Position numbers and translations under genes: made by a program. This document shows positions 36,662 to 46,800 of a stretch of DNA of 64,000 bases, piece by piece. Positions within the stretch are counted from its first letter, which is position 1. Each line of letters begins with the position of its first letter. Source of the stretch: Algorimicrobium sediminis (GTDB taxonomy: Bacteria; Bacteroidota; Bacteroidia; Flavobacteriales; Flavobacteriaceae); NCBI RefSeq assembly GCF_042684585.1, contig NZ_JBHULS010000003.1, positions 310,001 through 374,000 on the forward strand. Direction: 5' to 3'. The notes beneath the pieces are model-generated. The model was not told the DNA's origin and searched no databases. It worked only from the letters and a program-made list of their open reading frames with translations.

Positions 36662-38455
36662 TTAGTGATGCAATTCCTCTTCGCCCTCTTTAAGGGGAAC
36701 GTTTTGCATAACAAAGTCAACATCATGACCCGGTTTACTATAGTCGTATGGCCAGCGATGTACATGCGGAATTGCGCCTGGCCAGTTACCGTGAATATGC
36801 TCTACTGGCGTAGTCCATTCCAAAGTTGTTGCTTTCCATGGGTTTTGAGTTGCCTTCTTACCGTAGAAAATACTAGCAAAGAAGTTATACAAATACACTA
36901 ACTGTACAATACCCCCAATAATGGCAAAGATGGTAATAACAACGTTTACATTAGCCAAATCATCGAACAATGGGAAACTAGAGTTTGAATAATAACGACG
37001 TGGTAAACCAGCCATACCAATAAAGTGCATTGGGAAGAACACACCGTAGGCCGAAATAGCTGTTATCCAGAAGTGGATGTAACCCATTTTCTTATTCATC
37101 ATGCGCCCAAACATTTTTGGATACCAGTGGTAAATACCAGCGAACATGCCATATAGCGCAGAAATACCCATTACTAAATGGAAGTGTGCCACTACAAAAT
37201 ATGTATCGTGTACGTTAATATCCAAAGCACTATCTCCTAAAATGATACCCGTTAAACCACCTGTAATAAAGGTTGACACAAAACCAATGGAAAATAGCAT
37301 CGCGGGGTTCATTTGAATATTACCTTTCCAAATGGTTGTAATCCAGTTGAAAGCTTTTACGGCCGAAGGAATAGCAATTAACAACGTTGTGAAGGTAAAT
37401 ACCGACCCTAAAAATGGGTTCATACCAGATACGAACATGTGGTGACCCCATACAATAGTTGATAAGAATGCAATGGCTAAAACAGAAGCAATCATGGCGC
37501 GGTAACCAAAAATAGGCTTACGCGAATTGGTAGCCATAATTTCAGAAACCAATCCCATGGCCGGTAGAATAACAATATAAACCTCTGGGTGCCCTAAAAA
37601 CCAAAATAAGTGTTCAAATAATACAGGCGAACCACCTTGGTAGTGTAACACCTCTCCTTGTATAAAAATGTCCGATAAAAAGAACGATGTACCAAAACTT
37701 CTATCCATTAATAATAACAGAGCTGCTGCAAGTAAAACAGGGAATGCTACAATACCGATAATTGCAGTTACAAAGAATGTCCAAATCGTTAAAGGTAAAC
37801 GCGTCATAGACATCCCTTTGGTACGCATATTTAAAACCGTTACAACATAATTCAAGGATCCCAATAACGAGGATGCAATGAAAATAGCCATGGATACCAA
37901 CCACAAGGTCATCCCCAAACCAGATCCTCCTTGGGCCATTGGCAATGCCGATAGCGGTGGGTAAATTGTCCAACCGGCGGCAGCTGGTCCTGCTTCAACA
38001 AACAAGGAAATAACCATGATTACAGAAGACAAAAAGAACAACCAGTAAGACACCATGTTAAGGAAACCAGATGCCATATCGCGCGCACCAATTTGCAACG
38101 GAATAAGTAAGTTACTAAAAGTACCACTTAAACCAGCAGTTAGTACAAAAAACACCATTATGGTACCGTGAATGGTTACCAGAGCTAAATAAATATCGGC
38201 ATCCATAACCCCGTCTGGCGCCCATTTTCCTAATAGCGCTTCAAAAAGCACATTAGGCTCCTCTGGCCAGGCAATCTGAATTCGGAACATGATAGACATT
38301 AATATACCGATAATACCCATTAAGGTACCCGTAATTAGGTATTGCTTGGCTATCATTTTATGATCCATACTAAAAATATATTTAGTAATGAATGTTTCTT
38401 TATGATGATGTACGTGATTGTCGTCGTGAGCGTGAGTATCTGCGTGTGTTGACAT
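36662..38455 (-). CDS. ctaD: Cytochrome c oxidase subunit I
   Basis: Catalytic, proton-pumping subunit with heme a, heme a3 and CuB. The 12-helix core carries HPEVYIVILPAMG (CuB His and Tyr crosslink region), WGHHMFVSGM (the two CuB histidines) and HDTYFVVAHFHLVMG (heme ligands). Length 597 is normal for a caa3/aa3 A-type enzyme. The first 18 residues hold seven histidines (MSTHADTHAHDD... HVHHHK), a cytoplasmic His-rich tail, and the C-terminus ends in HH. It is the last gene of the act-cox operon, after subunit II. Confidence 0.96.
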   Translation of the reverse strand: MSTHADTHAHDDNHVHHHKETFITKYIFSMDHKMIAKQYLITGTLMGIIGILMSIMFRIQIAWPEEPNVLFEALLGKWAPDGVMDADIYLALVTIHGTIMVFFVLTAGLSGTFSNLLIPLQIGARDMASGFLNMVSYWLFFLSSVIMVISLFVEAGPAAAGWTIYPPLSALPMAQGGSGLGMTLWLVSMAIFIASSLLGSLNYVVTVLNMRTKGMSMTRLPLTIWTFFVTAIIGIVAFPVLLAAALLLLMDRSFGTSFFLSDIFIQGEVLHYQGGSPVLFEHLFWFLGHPEVYIVILPAMGLVSEIMATNSRKPIFGYRAMIASVLAIAFLSTIVWGHHMFVSGMNPFLGSVFTFTTLLIAIPSAVKAFNWITTIWKGNIQMNPAMLFSIGFVSTFITGGLTGIILGDSALDINVHDTYFVVAHFHLVMGISALYGMFAGIYHWYPKMFGRMMNKKMGYIHFWITAISAYGVFFPMHFIGMAGLPRRYYSNSSFPLFDDLANVNVVITIFAIIGGIVQLVYLYNFFASIFYGKKATQNPWKATTLEWTTPVEHIHGNWPGAIPHVHRWPYDYSKPGHDVDFVMQNVPLKEGEEELHH

Positions 38456-38502
38456 AATCTTCTATATACTTTTTTTTAAAACGTTTTAATTTCCCTACCT
38501 AA

Positions 38503-39570
38503 TTACTTAATTAAAGAATCTTTAAATTCCTTCTGTTCTGCTAACCAAGCTTCGTATTCCTCCTGTGTTTCAACCACAATTTTCATTTGCATGTTGTAGT
38601 GCGATTTACCACAAATTTTGTTACAAAGAACCAAATAATCAAATTCGTATGGATCTAGCGGCGCTTCGCCTTTGGCTTCTAACTCCTTACTCTTCTCGGC
38701 ACGAATTTTATTTATATTAGCCACTTTATCTACTATTTCCGGGCGCTCGCGCATTTCGGCAGTGGTAACGGTAGGTGTAAATCCAAACTGAGTAACCATA
38801 CCTGGTACACAGTTCATTTGAGCTCTAAAATGCGGCATATAGGCTGAATGCAATACATCCTGCGAACGCATTTTAATTAAAACAGGCTTACCTACTGGCA
38901 GGTGTAATTCCGTTGTAATAATATCATCTTGCGCGTTTGGATCGGCTTCATCCAAACCTAATATGTTAGCCTTATCGATATCAATTAAGCGTACGTTAGC
39001 CTTCCCTAGGGTATTATCGTTACCACCGTAGCGCGCTTTCCAGTTAAATTGCTGTGCATACAACTCAACAACCAACGGATCGTCATCTTCGCTAACATTC
39101 ATAATACTGGTCCATGTAAACAACCCGTAAATAATTAAACCGGCTAAAACAATTACAGGAATGATTGTCCAAATAGCTTCTAGGGTATTATTATCGGCGT
39201 AGTATAGTGCTTTTCTGCCCTTTTTACCATGGTATTTAAAGGCGAAATAATGCAATAAAAACTGTGTAATAGTTTGCACAATAAATATGACTATCATGGA
39301 GATAATCATGAGGTTATCTACATCTTCACCGTGTTCTGAAGCCGCGTTTGAAATTAACGGCAAATCGCCCCACAAAGCAAAGGATACAATTGTAATGGCA
39401 TAAATAAATACTAGAAAGCCCAGCATTAAATAAGCGTTGAGCCTATTATCATTATCATCGGCAATTTGGTCGTTTACAACACCGATTTGTGCCAAATCGA
39501 ATATTTTAACCATTTGCCAGATAGCTACGGCAACAAAAAGTACTATTATAATTGTTAATAAAGCTGTCAT
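38503..39570 (-). CDS. ctaC: Cytochrome c oxidase subunit II
   Basis: CuA subunit that takes electrons from cytochrome c. Two membrane helices (about 5-22 and 85-110 with a third around 130-155) precede the cupredoxin domain. The CuA ligands are visible as HSAYMPHF and CNKICGKSHYNM (C-x3-C-x3-H-x2-M). It lacks the fused cytochrome c domain of classic caa3 enzymes, so electrons must come from ActE or ActA hemes of alternative complex III. Length 355 reflects a long N-terminal region. It follows actF by 26 bases. Confidence 0.95.
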   Translation of the reverse strand: MTALLTIIIVLFVAVAIWQMVKIFDLAQIGVVNDQIADDNDNRLNAYLMLGFLVFIYAITIVSFALWGDLPLISNAASEHGEDVDNLMIISMIVIFIVQTITQFLLHYFAFKYHGKKGRKALYYADNNTLEAIWTIIPVIVLAGLIIYGLFTWTSIMNVSEDDDPLVVELYAQQFNWKARYGGNDNTLGKANVRLIDIDKANILGLDEADPNAQDDIITTELHLPVGKPVLIKMRSQDVLHSAYMPHFRAQMNCVPGMVTQFGFTPTVTTAEMRERPEIVDKVANINKIRAEKSKELEAKGEAPLDPYEFDYLVLCNKICGKSHYNMQMKIVVETQEEYEAWLAEQKEFKDSLIK

Positions 39571-39596
39571 TGTCTCTTCTCTTCTTTATTTAATTT

Positions 39597-40949
39597 TTAA
39601 TAATGAAAATTCTCACTTTCTTTAATAAATGGATTTCCTTTTGGTAATAAGGGTGCTTTTGATAATGATGTAAAGACAACCAACATAAACAAACCAGCAA
39701 ATAACAACACTGCACCAATTTCTGGAATGCCAATAAACCATCTGTCGCCAACTGTTGCCGGCATAATCATAACAAATACATCTAGGTAATGACCTATTAA
39801 AATAACGATACCACTCATTACTACAAACCATGGCATACGCTTGTAATCGCTATTCATTAATAATAGCATTGGGAATAGGAAATTAAGGGCTACCATACCT
39901 AAAAATGGCAGTTGGTAATCTTCAAATCGCGATACAAAGTATGTTACCTCCTCTGGAATATTTGAGTACCAAATAAGCATAAATTGCGAGAACCATAAGT
40001 ATGTCCAGAAAATACTAATACCAAACATAAATTTAGCCAAATCGTGAATATGACTGTCGTTTACAAATTCTAATAAACCTTTCGATTTTAAGTAAATAGC
40101 AATTAAAGCGATAACTGTAATTCCACTTACAAACATACTTGCAAAAACATACCAGCCAAACAATGTACTAAACCAGTGCGGATCCACACTCATAATCCAG
40201 TCCCATGACATCACAGATTCTGAATAGATGTAAAACACTAAAAAGGCAGCTGCAATACGGAATGATTTTTTAAAATTGCTAGTATCGTTAGCAGGCGCGT
40301 TATCTTGAGCTATGGAGAATTTACGTGCAAAATAGCGGTATAATGACCAACCAGCAACAAAAATTAAACCTCTTATGGCAAACCACGGTAAATTCAGGTA
40401 GCTTTCTTTGCCTTGTATTAATTTATCTTTAGCAACCACCTCTGGATCCATCCAAATAAAAAGGTTGTAATGACCAATTGTACCCGACGCAATAGCAATA
40501 GCTAGTACTACCAAACCACCTGGTAACACATAGGCTGTTATAGCTTCCATAACACGATAAAGTACAGGTGACCATCCTGCTTGAGCGGCAAATTGGATAG
40601 CGTAAAAAGCCAATACGCCAAGTGCAATCATGAAAAAGAAAAAAGCTGCCACGTATATAGCGGCCCATGGTCTGTTTGCTAATTGGTGCTGTACATGTTT
40701 CACATGTTCTTCGTGCGAGTCTACATGACTTTCAGCGCCATTTGCTTCAGTTGTTACACTGTGTGCTGGAGCCAAATCATGGGTTGCTTCTTCTGCATGC
40801 GCGCCACCATGCGACGCTTCAACAGCTAACATGGCTTCAACGTCTTCAAAAGATTTATGAGATGTCATAAAACCACTTACAACACCTATTGCGCCAATAA
40901 TTATTAGTGCAATAGAAAATGTCTTTAACCTATTTGAGAATGTGTACAT
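39597..40949 (-). CDS. actF: Alternative complex III subunit ActF
   Basis: Membrane subunit with about ten helices, related to ActC/NrfD proteins. ACIII oxidises menaquinol and reduces cytochrome c or the oxidase directly. The first helix (about 12-28) is followed by a histidine-rich periplasmic loop (about 30-92 with more than ten His, e.g. SHGGAHAEEATH and SHVDSHEEHVKHVQH). Then come helices with WMDPEVV, WDWIMSVDPHWFSTLFGWYVFA and YWFSQFMLIWYSNIPEE, typical of the ActF/quinol:cytochrome c oxidoreductase subunit family. Length 450 is normal. Confidence 0.93.
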   Translation of the reverse strand: MYTFSNRLKTFSIALIIIGAIGVVSGFMTSHKSFEDVEAMLAVEASHGGAHAEEATHDLAPAHSVTTEANGAESHVDSHEEHVKHVQHQLANRPWAAIYVAAFFFFMIALGVLAFYAIQFAAQAGWSPVLYRVMEAITAYVLPGGLVVLAIAIASGTIGHYNLFIWMDPEVVAKDKLIQGKESYLNLPWFAIRGLIFVAGWSLYRYFARKFSIAQDNAPANDTSNFKKSFRIAAAFLVFYIYSESVMSWDWIMSVDPHWFSTLFGWYVFASMFVSGITVIALIAIYLKSKGLLEFVNDSHIHDLAKFMFGISIFWTYLWFSQFMLIWYSNIPEEVTYFVSRFEDYQLPFLGMVALNFLFPMLLLMNSDYKRMPWFVVMSGIVILIGHYLDVFVMIMPATVGDRWFIGIPEIGAVLLFAGLFMLVVFTSLSKAPLLPKGNPFIKESENFHY

Positions 40950-40973
40950 ATCTATATATAATCTTTGTCTATC

Positions 40974-41531
40974 TTATTTTTCTAAATTGGCTTTAAGGTC
41001 TAATACATAAGCCGTAACCTGCCAACGCTCTTCCTCGTTCAATTGGTTTGCGTAAGATCCCATGGAGTTTTTACCGTAATAAATAGAATGGTAAATACTA
41101 CCTTCGGTAATAGCTCTTCCTACATCCGCATAGCTTGGAATACCCAATAACTTTTCACGTTTAACCAAATTACCTTGGCCATCGCCTTTTGCACCGTGGC
41201 AAATACCGCAATAAATATCGTATAGTTCCTTACCTCTAACCACGTCTATCTGGGTAGAATCCAACGGACTTTTTAAGTTAGCTTTAGCGGCGTTGTAACC
41301 TTCTATCGTATTATCGTACTCAAAAGGCATATAGCCTCTAGCTATGCTTCCTTCTGCTGGTAGTTGTGCTTCAATTCCGTTTCTAAATGCATTGGACTCG
41401 GAATAGGTTTCGTATCCAACCGACTCGTACATGTTTGGCATATACTCGTAGTTTCTGGAGGTATCGCTTTTACAAGATACCAAGCTAGTAACTACTAATG
41501 CAATAATTGTTATGTTTATAAAGGCCTTCAT
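40974..41531 (-). CDS. actE: Alternative complex III cytochrome c lipoprotein ActE
   Basis: Monoheme cytochrome c of ACIII. The ATG at 41531, two bases after the actD stop codon, gives a clean lipoprotein signal (ALVVTSLVSC, Cys20). The heme site is CGICH (about residues 124-128) and a distal Met is in NSMGSYANQL. Length 185. The frame is open 15 residues further into actD, but the lipobox distance favours the later start. It probably passes electrons to cytochrome oxidase subunit II. Confidence 0.93.
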   Translation of the reverse strand: MKAFINITIIALVVTSLVSCKSDTSRNYEYMPNMYESVGYETYSESNAFRNGIEAQLPAEGSIARGYMPFEYDNTIEGYNAAKANLKSPLDSTQIDVVRGKELYDIYCGICHGAKGDGQGNLVKREKLLGIPSYADVGRAITEGSIYHSIYYGKNSMGSYANQLNEEERWQVTAYVLDLKANLEK

Positions 41532-41532
41532 A

Positions 41533-42072
41533 TTAATGTGCTTCATCTTTTTCAACAATATTAATTTCAACGGCACCAGTTTCTTTTAGTAAGTTTTCTA
41601 ACTCTAACTGGTTGTTGTTATAGATCGGGATTTCCATTAAGAAATGGTCGTCGGTTGTTCGCGGATCTGGATTTTCAGCGTCCTTAAATGGCCAAATTCT
41701 ACTACGTAAGTAAAATGTAATTACCATTAAGTGTGCAGCAAAGAAAATAGTAAGCTCGAACATAATTGGTACGAAAGCTGGCATATTTTCAATGAAGCTA
41801 AAGCTTGGTTTACCACCAATATCCTGTGGCCAATCTTCAATCATGATAAAATTCATCATCACAATAGATACAATTAAACCAATTGTTCCGTAAATAAAAG
41901 CTGTTATAGCCAAACGCGTTGGCGCTAAACCCATGGCTTTATCTAAACCGTGCACCGGAAAAGGTGTAAAAACCTCTTCAATGTGGTGTTTTTCAGCTTT
42001 AATCTTTTTTACAGCGGACATTAACACGTCGTCGTCTGTATAAATAGCGTGAATTACTTTTGATGCTCCCAT
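41533..42072 (-). CDS. actD: Alternative complex III subunit ActD (DUF3341)
   Basis: 179 residues with two membrane helices (about 54-75 and 100-125) around a cytoplasmic N-terminal domain with VIHAIYTDDD and EVFTPFPVHGLDKAMGL, the DUF3341 signature. It binds no cofactor and is a scaffold of ACIII. It begins three bases after the actC stop and ends two bases before the chosen actE start, so the genes are translationally tight. Confidence 0.93.
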   Translation of the reverse strand: MGASKVIHAIYTDDDVLMSAVKKIKAEKHHIEEVFTPFPVHGLDKAMGLAPTRLAITAFIYGTIGLIVSIVMMNFIMIEDWPQDIGGKPSFSFIENMPAFVPIMFELTIFFAAHLMVITFYLRSRIWPFKDAENPDPRTTDDHFLMEIPIYNNNQLELENLLKETGAVEINIVEKDEAH

Positions 42073-42075
42073 TTT

Positions 42076-43800
42076 CTACGCTTCGTTTATTAATTGTTTA
42101 GCTTGTCCAGACCAATCTTCGCGTTCTGCTCTTCCTGGGAAAGAACCCGTTAATTCGTCTAGCAAGTTGTATTCGTTTTTAGTCATTTTGCTAACCTGTA
42201 GGTAGGTAAATATACCAATACTATTCAGGGTTTCCTCCATTTTAGGACCAATGCCCGTAATTTTCTGAAGATCGTCTGCCGATTGTAGAGCTGGATCAAA
42301 AACACCTACTTGCTTAATAAGCGCACGTGTTTTTTCCGAATTATCTTCGGTAGTCGTTTCTACCTTTACTGAAGTACCGGAAGTTCTGGCATCTGCGCCA
42401 GTTCCTACCAAACTATCACCACGCTCTCGAATGGCTTTGTACGAATCGCCAGAGGATTTTAATATGGTTTTTACTTCAGCCTGTGCAATTACTGGGAACG
42501 TTCTAGAGTACAATAAAAACAGTACAAAGAAGAATCCAATTGTTCCAATAAACACACCTATATCCACAAATGTTGGGGAGAACATAGTCCATGATGATGG
42601 TAAATAATCTCGGTGAAGCGATGTTACAATAATAACAAAACGCTCAAACCACATTCCAATATTTACAATAATAGAGATGAAGAATGAAAACATAATACTT
42701 GTACGCAGTTTCTTAAACCACATAAATTGTGGCGAAAACACGTTAAAACTCATCATTAATAAATATGCCCACCAGTAAGGACCTGTAGCTCTGTTTAAGA
42801 ATGCATATTGCTCGTATTCTACACCTGAATACCATGCTACAAATAACTCGGTAATGTAAGCCACACCAACTATAGAACCTGTTATCATGATAACGATGTT
42901 CATAAGCTCTATATGCTGCACAGTAATGTAATCTTCCAGGTTACTTACTTTACGCATAATAATAAGTAATGTATTTACCATGGCAAACCCAGAGAAGATT
43001 GCACCCGCTACGAAGTAAGGTGGGAATATGGTTGTGTGCCATCCAGGGATAACAGATGTTGCAAAATCGAAAGATACAATGGTGTGTACCGATAATACTA
43101 AAGGCGTTGCTAAACCAGCTAATACCAATGATACCTCCTCGAAACGTTGCCAATCTTTAGCGCGACCAGACCAACCAAAGCTTAATAAAGCATATATTTT
43201 CTTTTGGAATGGTTTAACCGCACGGTCCCGTAGCATGGCAAAATCTGGTAATAAACCTGTCCACCAGAAAACCAATGATACAGACAAATAAGTAGAAATT
43301 GCAAATACGTCCCAAAGAAGTGGTGAGTTAAAGTTTACCCATAACGAACCAAATTGGTTGGGTATAGGTAATACCCAATAGGCTAGCCACGGACGACCCA
43401 TGTGAATAATTGGGAACAAACCAGCTTGGAATACCGCAAAAATAGTCATGGCTTCTGCCGATCTGTTAATTGCCATACGCCATTTCTGACGGAACAATAA
43501 TAGTACTGCAGAAATTAATGTACCTGCGTGGCCGATACCTACCCACCAAACAAAGTTGGTAATATCCCAGGCCCAGCCAATGGTTTTGTTTAAACCCCAA
43601 GTTCCAATACCTGTTGCAACTGTGTAAATAATACACCCAATTCCCCAGAGAAAAGCAACCAGTGCAATTGAAAAAACAATCCACCATGATTTGTTTGCTT
43701 TACCTTCAACAGGTCTTGCCACATCCACTGTAACATCGTGATATGATTTTCCCCCTGTAACTAAAGGTCTCCTAATAGGTGCTTCGTAATGAGACGCCAT
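42076..43800 (-). CDS. actC: Alternative complex III subunit ActC (NrfD-like) with C-terminal helix-hairpin-helix domain
   Basis: Quinol-binding membrane subunit of ACIII. The NrfD core of ten helices (about 40-455) has WWVGIGHAGTLISA, IHMGRPWLAYW and FNSPLLWDVFAISTYL, all family marks. It is joined through a Ser/Thr/Glu-rich linker (about 456-500) to a soluble tail of about 70 residues. The tail contains LQKITGIGPKMEETLNSIGI (511-530), a textbook helix-hairpin-helix, and ends in WSGQAKQLINEA. ActC proteins usually end near 460, so this is a fusion. It could bind nucleic acid or act as a protein-protein module. Confidence 0.9.
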   Translation of the reverse strand: MASHYEAPIRRPLVTGGKSYHDVTVDVARPVEGKANKSWWIVFSIALVAFLWGIGCIIYTVATGIGTWGLNKTIGWAWDITNFVWWVGIGHAGTLISAVLLLFRQKWRMAINRSAEAMTIFAVFQAGLFPIIHMGRPWLAYWVLPIPNQFGSLWVNFNSPLLWDVFAISTYLSVSLVFWWTGLLPDFAMLRDRAVKPFQKKIYALLSFGWSGRAKDWQRFEEVSLVLAGLATPLVLSVHTIVSFDFATSVIPGWHTTIFPPYFVAGAIFSGFAMVNTLLIIMRKVSNLEDYITVQHIELMNIVIMITGSIVGVAYITELFVAWYSGVEYEQYAFLNRATGPYWWAYLLMMSFNVFSPQFMWFKKLRTSIMFSFFISIIVNIGMWFERFVIIVTSLHRDYLPSSWTMFSPTFVDIGVFIGTIGFFFVLFLLYSRTFPVIAQAEVKTILKSSGDSYKAIRERGDSLVGTGADARTSGTSVKVETTTEDNSEKTRALIKQVGVFDPALQSADDLQKITGIGPKMEETLNSIGIFTYLQVSKMTKNEYNLLDELTGSFPGRAEREDWSGQAKQLINEA

Positions 43801-43834
43801 AATCCTTTTATAATTATTTTCTTAATTCGTTTTA

Positions 43835-46800
43835 TTATGCTTCGGTTGTATTTCTCACTTTAGTTTGATACATCACATTTGGTTTTGTGCCAATATGCTC
43901 TAACAAGTGATACATACGTTTATCTTTTTTCAATTCGGCTACTTTACTTTCCGTATCGTTAACATCGCCAAATACCATAGCACCAGTACCACATGCTGCA
44001 GAACAAGCTGTTTGGAATTCGCCGTCTTTAATAACACGTCCATCGCGTTTCGCATCTAGGATTGTTTTTTGTGTTTTTTGAATACACATAGAACATTTCT
44101 CCATAACACCACGTGAGCGCACAGTAACATCTGGATTTAGTACCATACGGCCTAAATCATCATTCATATGGTAATCGAACTCGTCGTTTTGGTTGTATAA
44201 GAACCAGTTAAAACGACGTACCTTATACGGACAGTTGTTAGCGCAGTAACGAGTACCTACACAACGGTTGTAAGCCATTTGGTTTTGACCTTGGCGGCCG
44301 TGAACCGTAGCCGCTACAGGACATACCGTTTCGCATGGTGCGTGGTTACAATGCTGACACATAATTGGCTGGAAAACTACCTGCGGATTTTCAGCAGCTG
44401 TTTCCATTTCGGATAAGGCTCCAATTATATCCAAGCCCATTGTATCGTTTTTCTTGGTATTGTCACCTTCAAAAGTATCTTCCGATGAATAGTATCTGTC
44501 TATGCGTAACCAATGCATATCACGACTTCTGCGTACTTCCTCTCGTCCTACAACAGGCACATTGTTTTCTGCGTGACAAGCAATAACACACGCCCCACAA
44601 CCCGTACATGAGTTTAAATCGATTGATAAGTTAAAATGATGACCAATACTTCTATCAAACTCGGTCCATAAATCTACTTCTGGAGATCGTACTGAAGTTT
44701 CCTTATGATTTAAAGATACTACCGGAATAACATTCCAGTACTTGCTATCTTTGGTATTAAATACCTCTAATGTGGTTTCCTTTATAATATCGCCACGACC
44801 CATTAGCGTGTTGTGTAATTGTACACAAGCAAACTCATGCTCGCCACCAACAACAGTCAAGTTAACTGCACCTGGTGTTGGATTAAAGTCTGCATACAGC
44901 GGGTACGCGTTTACGCCTGTTTGCATTTCTTCTTTTAGTCCGGCACGACGCCCATAACCAAACGCTAAACCAACCGATCCTTTTGCTTGACCAGGCTGTA
45001 TTAATGCCGGCGCTGTAACTGTTACGCCGTTCATGGTAAGTTCAACTATACTACCGTTTAAACCACCGTCTGCAACATTCCAGTTTTTTATTCCTAGTTC
45101 GTTAGCATCCGCCTGCGACACCGTAACATAATTATCCCAAGAAGTTCGTGTAAGGGGATCAGGCATTTCCTGCAACCATGGGTTGTTGGCCTGCTGACCA
45201 GTACCCATAGATGTTTTAGGGTACAACGTTAATTCAAACCCACCAGATACAGACGTGTTTGCTAAAGCGCTAGCGGCGTTAGCAGCAGAAACCGGTGTAG
45301 TACCATCTGAAACTTCTGAATTAGTATTAAGCATCCCGTTTGTTTCGGTTGCTACTTCATTGGAAACGTGTACACCATCGTGCAGTGCTTCACTAAAAGG
45401 CGTTCCATTTAAAATAGAAGCCGTCCAAGTTTCCTTAATATAATCGTGATAAGACAGATTGTTATCTGTCATCTTTAACAAGAAATCTTGTAACTGACGC
45501 GTGTCAAATAATGGTCTAATTGTTGGTTGCATTAAAGCAAAGTGACCCTTTTTCAATTCCACATCGCCCCAAGACTCTAAATAATGAGGAGCAGCCGCTT
45601 GGTATTCAGTTTCCAAAGCAGTTTCGTCCATTTTCATGGTAAAACTTACCGATAAATCTGTTTTGGCTAAACCTTCAGCAAATGAAGCAGAATCCGGCAT
45701 GGTGTACATTGGGTTAACACCACTCATAATAATGGCACCCACATTACCCGCATTCATATCGGCTAATAATGCTTGCACCTCTTTATTACTACCTTGTCTT
45801 ATTTTTATTGGGGTTTCAGGATTAAACGCCTCACTTTTTAAGTAAGCGTTAATTGCTAAAACAACCGTTTGTGCGTTCACATCCTGAATACCTGTAACCA
45901 CAACCCCTTTTGAACCTGCCTTTCTTAGTTCTGAGGCTGCTTTTTGAATAGCATCTTCAATGTGTTGCGGTAAATTTCCAGACACAGAACCACCAACAAC
46001 GGCACTATACAATTTAGCTAATGCTATTTTTTGTTGACTTGGAGTTAAGGACCAACGCTTATCGGCATTGGCACCCGTTAACGACATATTAGATTCAAAC
46101 TGAATATGGCGCGACATTTTACCGTTGGTAGGCACTTTGTTTTGGGCATAACCTGCTTCAAAACCACCACCTTGCCAATCACCCAGAAAGTCTGCTCCAA
46201 ACGAAACAATTGTCATGGCTTTTGCAAAATCGTAACTCGCTAAACCGCGCTCGCCGTACATGGCTTGAAACGCATCTAGAGCAGCCGATTCCGAGATAGC
46301 ATCGTATTGTACATGACGTACGTTAGTGAATTTTTCAGAAAAGGATGTCACCAATTTATTTGTAGACGGACTGGCAAAAGTTTGAGTTAACAAAACAATT
46401 GCTTTTCCAGAAGCGCTGATAGTGGTAAGCTTCTGCTTAATTTCGTCATTAAAATCTGACCAAGCCATTGGCTCGCCAGACTTCATAGGACCTTGCAACC
46501 TCATGCTGTCGTATAAATCTAAAACAGATGCGTTTACACGAGCATTTGCATGTCCGTTAGTTGACGCCAATTTATTTCTTTCGATTTTAATTGGCCTACC
46601 TTCACGTGTTTTAACTAATACAGAGGCATAGTCATAGCCGTTTGCAATAGTTGTGGCGTAGTAATTAGCAACACCCGGAATGATTTCGTTAGGTTGTACT
46701 ACATATGGAATAGACTTAATAACCGGTCCTTCACAAGCAGCTAGTGACGCCGCAGCGGTACTAAAACCAACATACTTTAAGAAATCACGACGTGTTGTTT

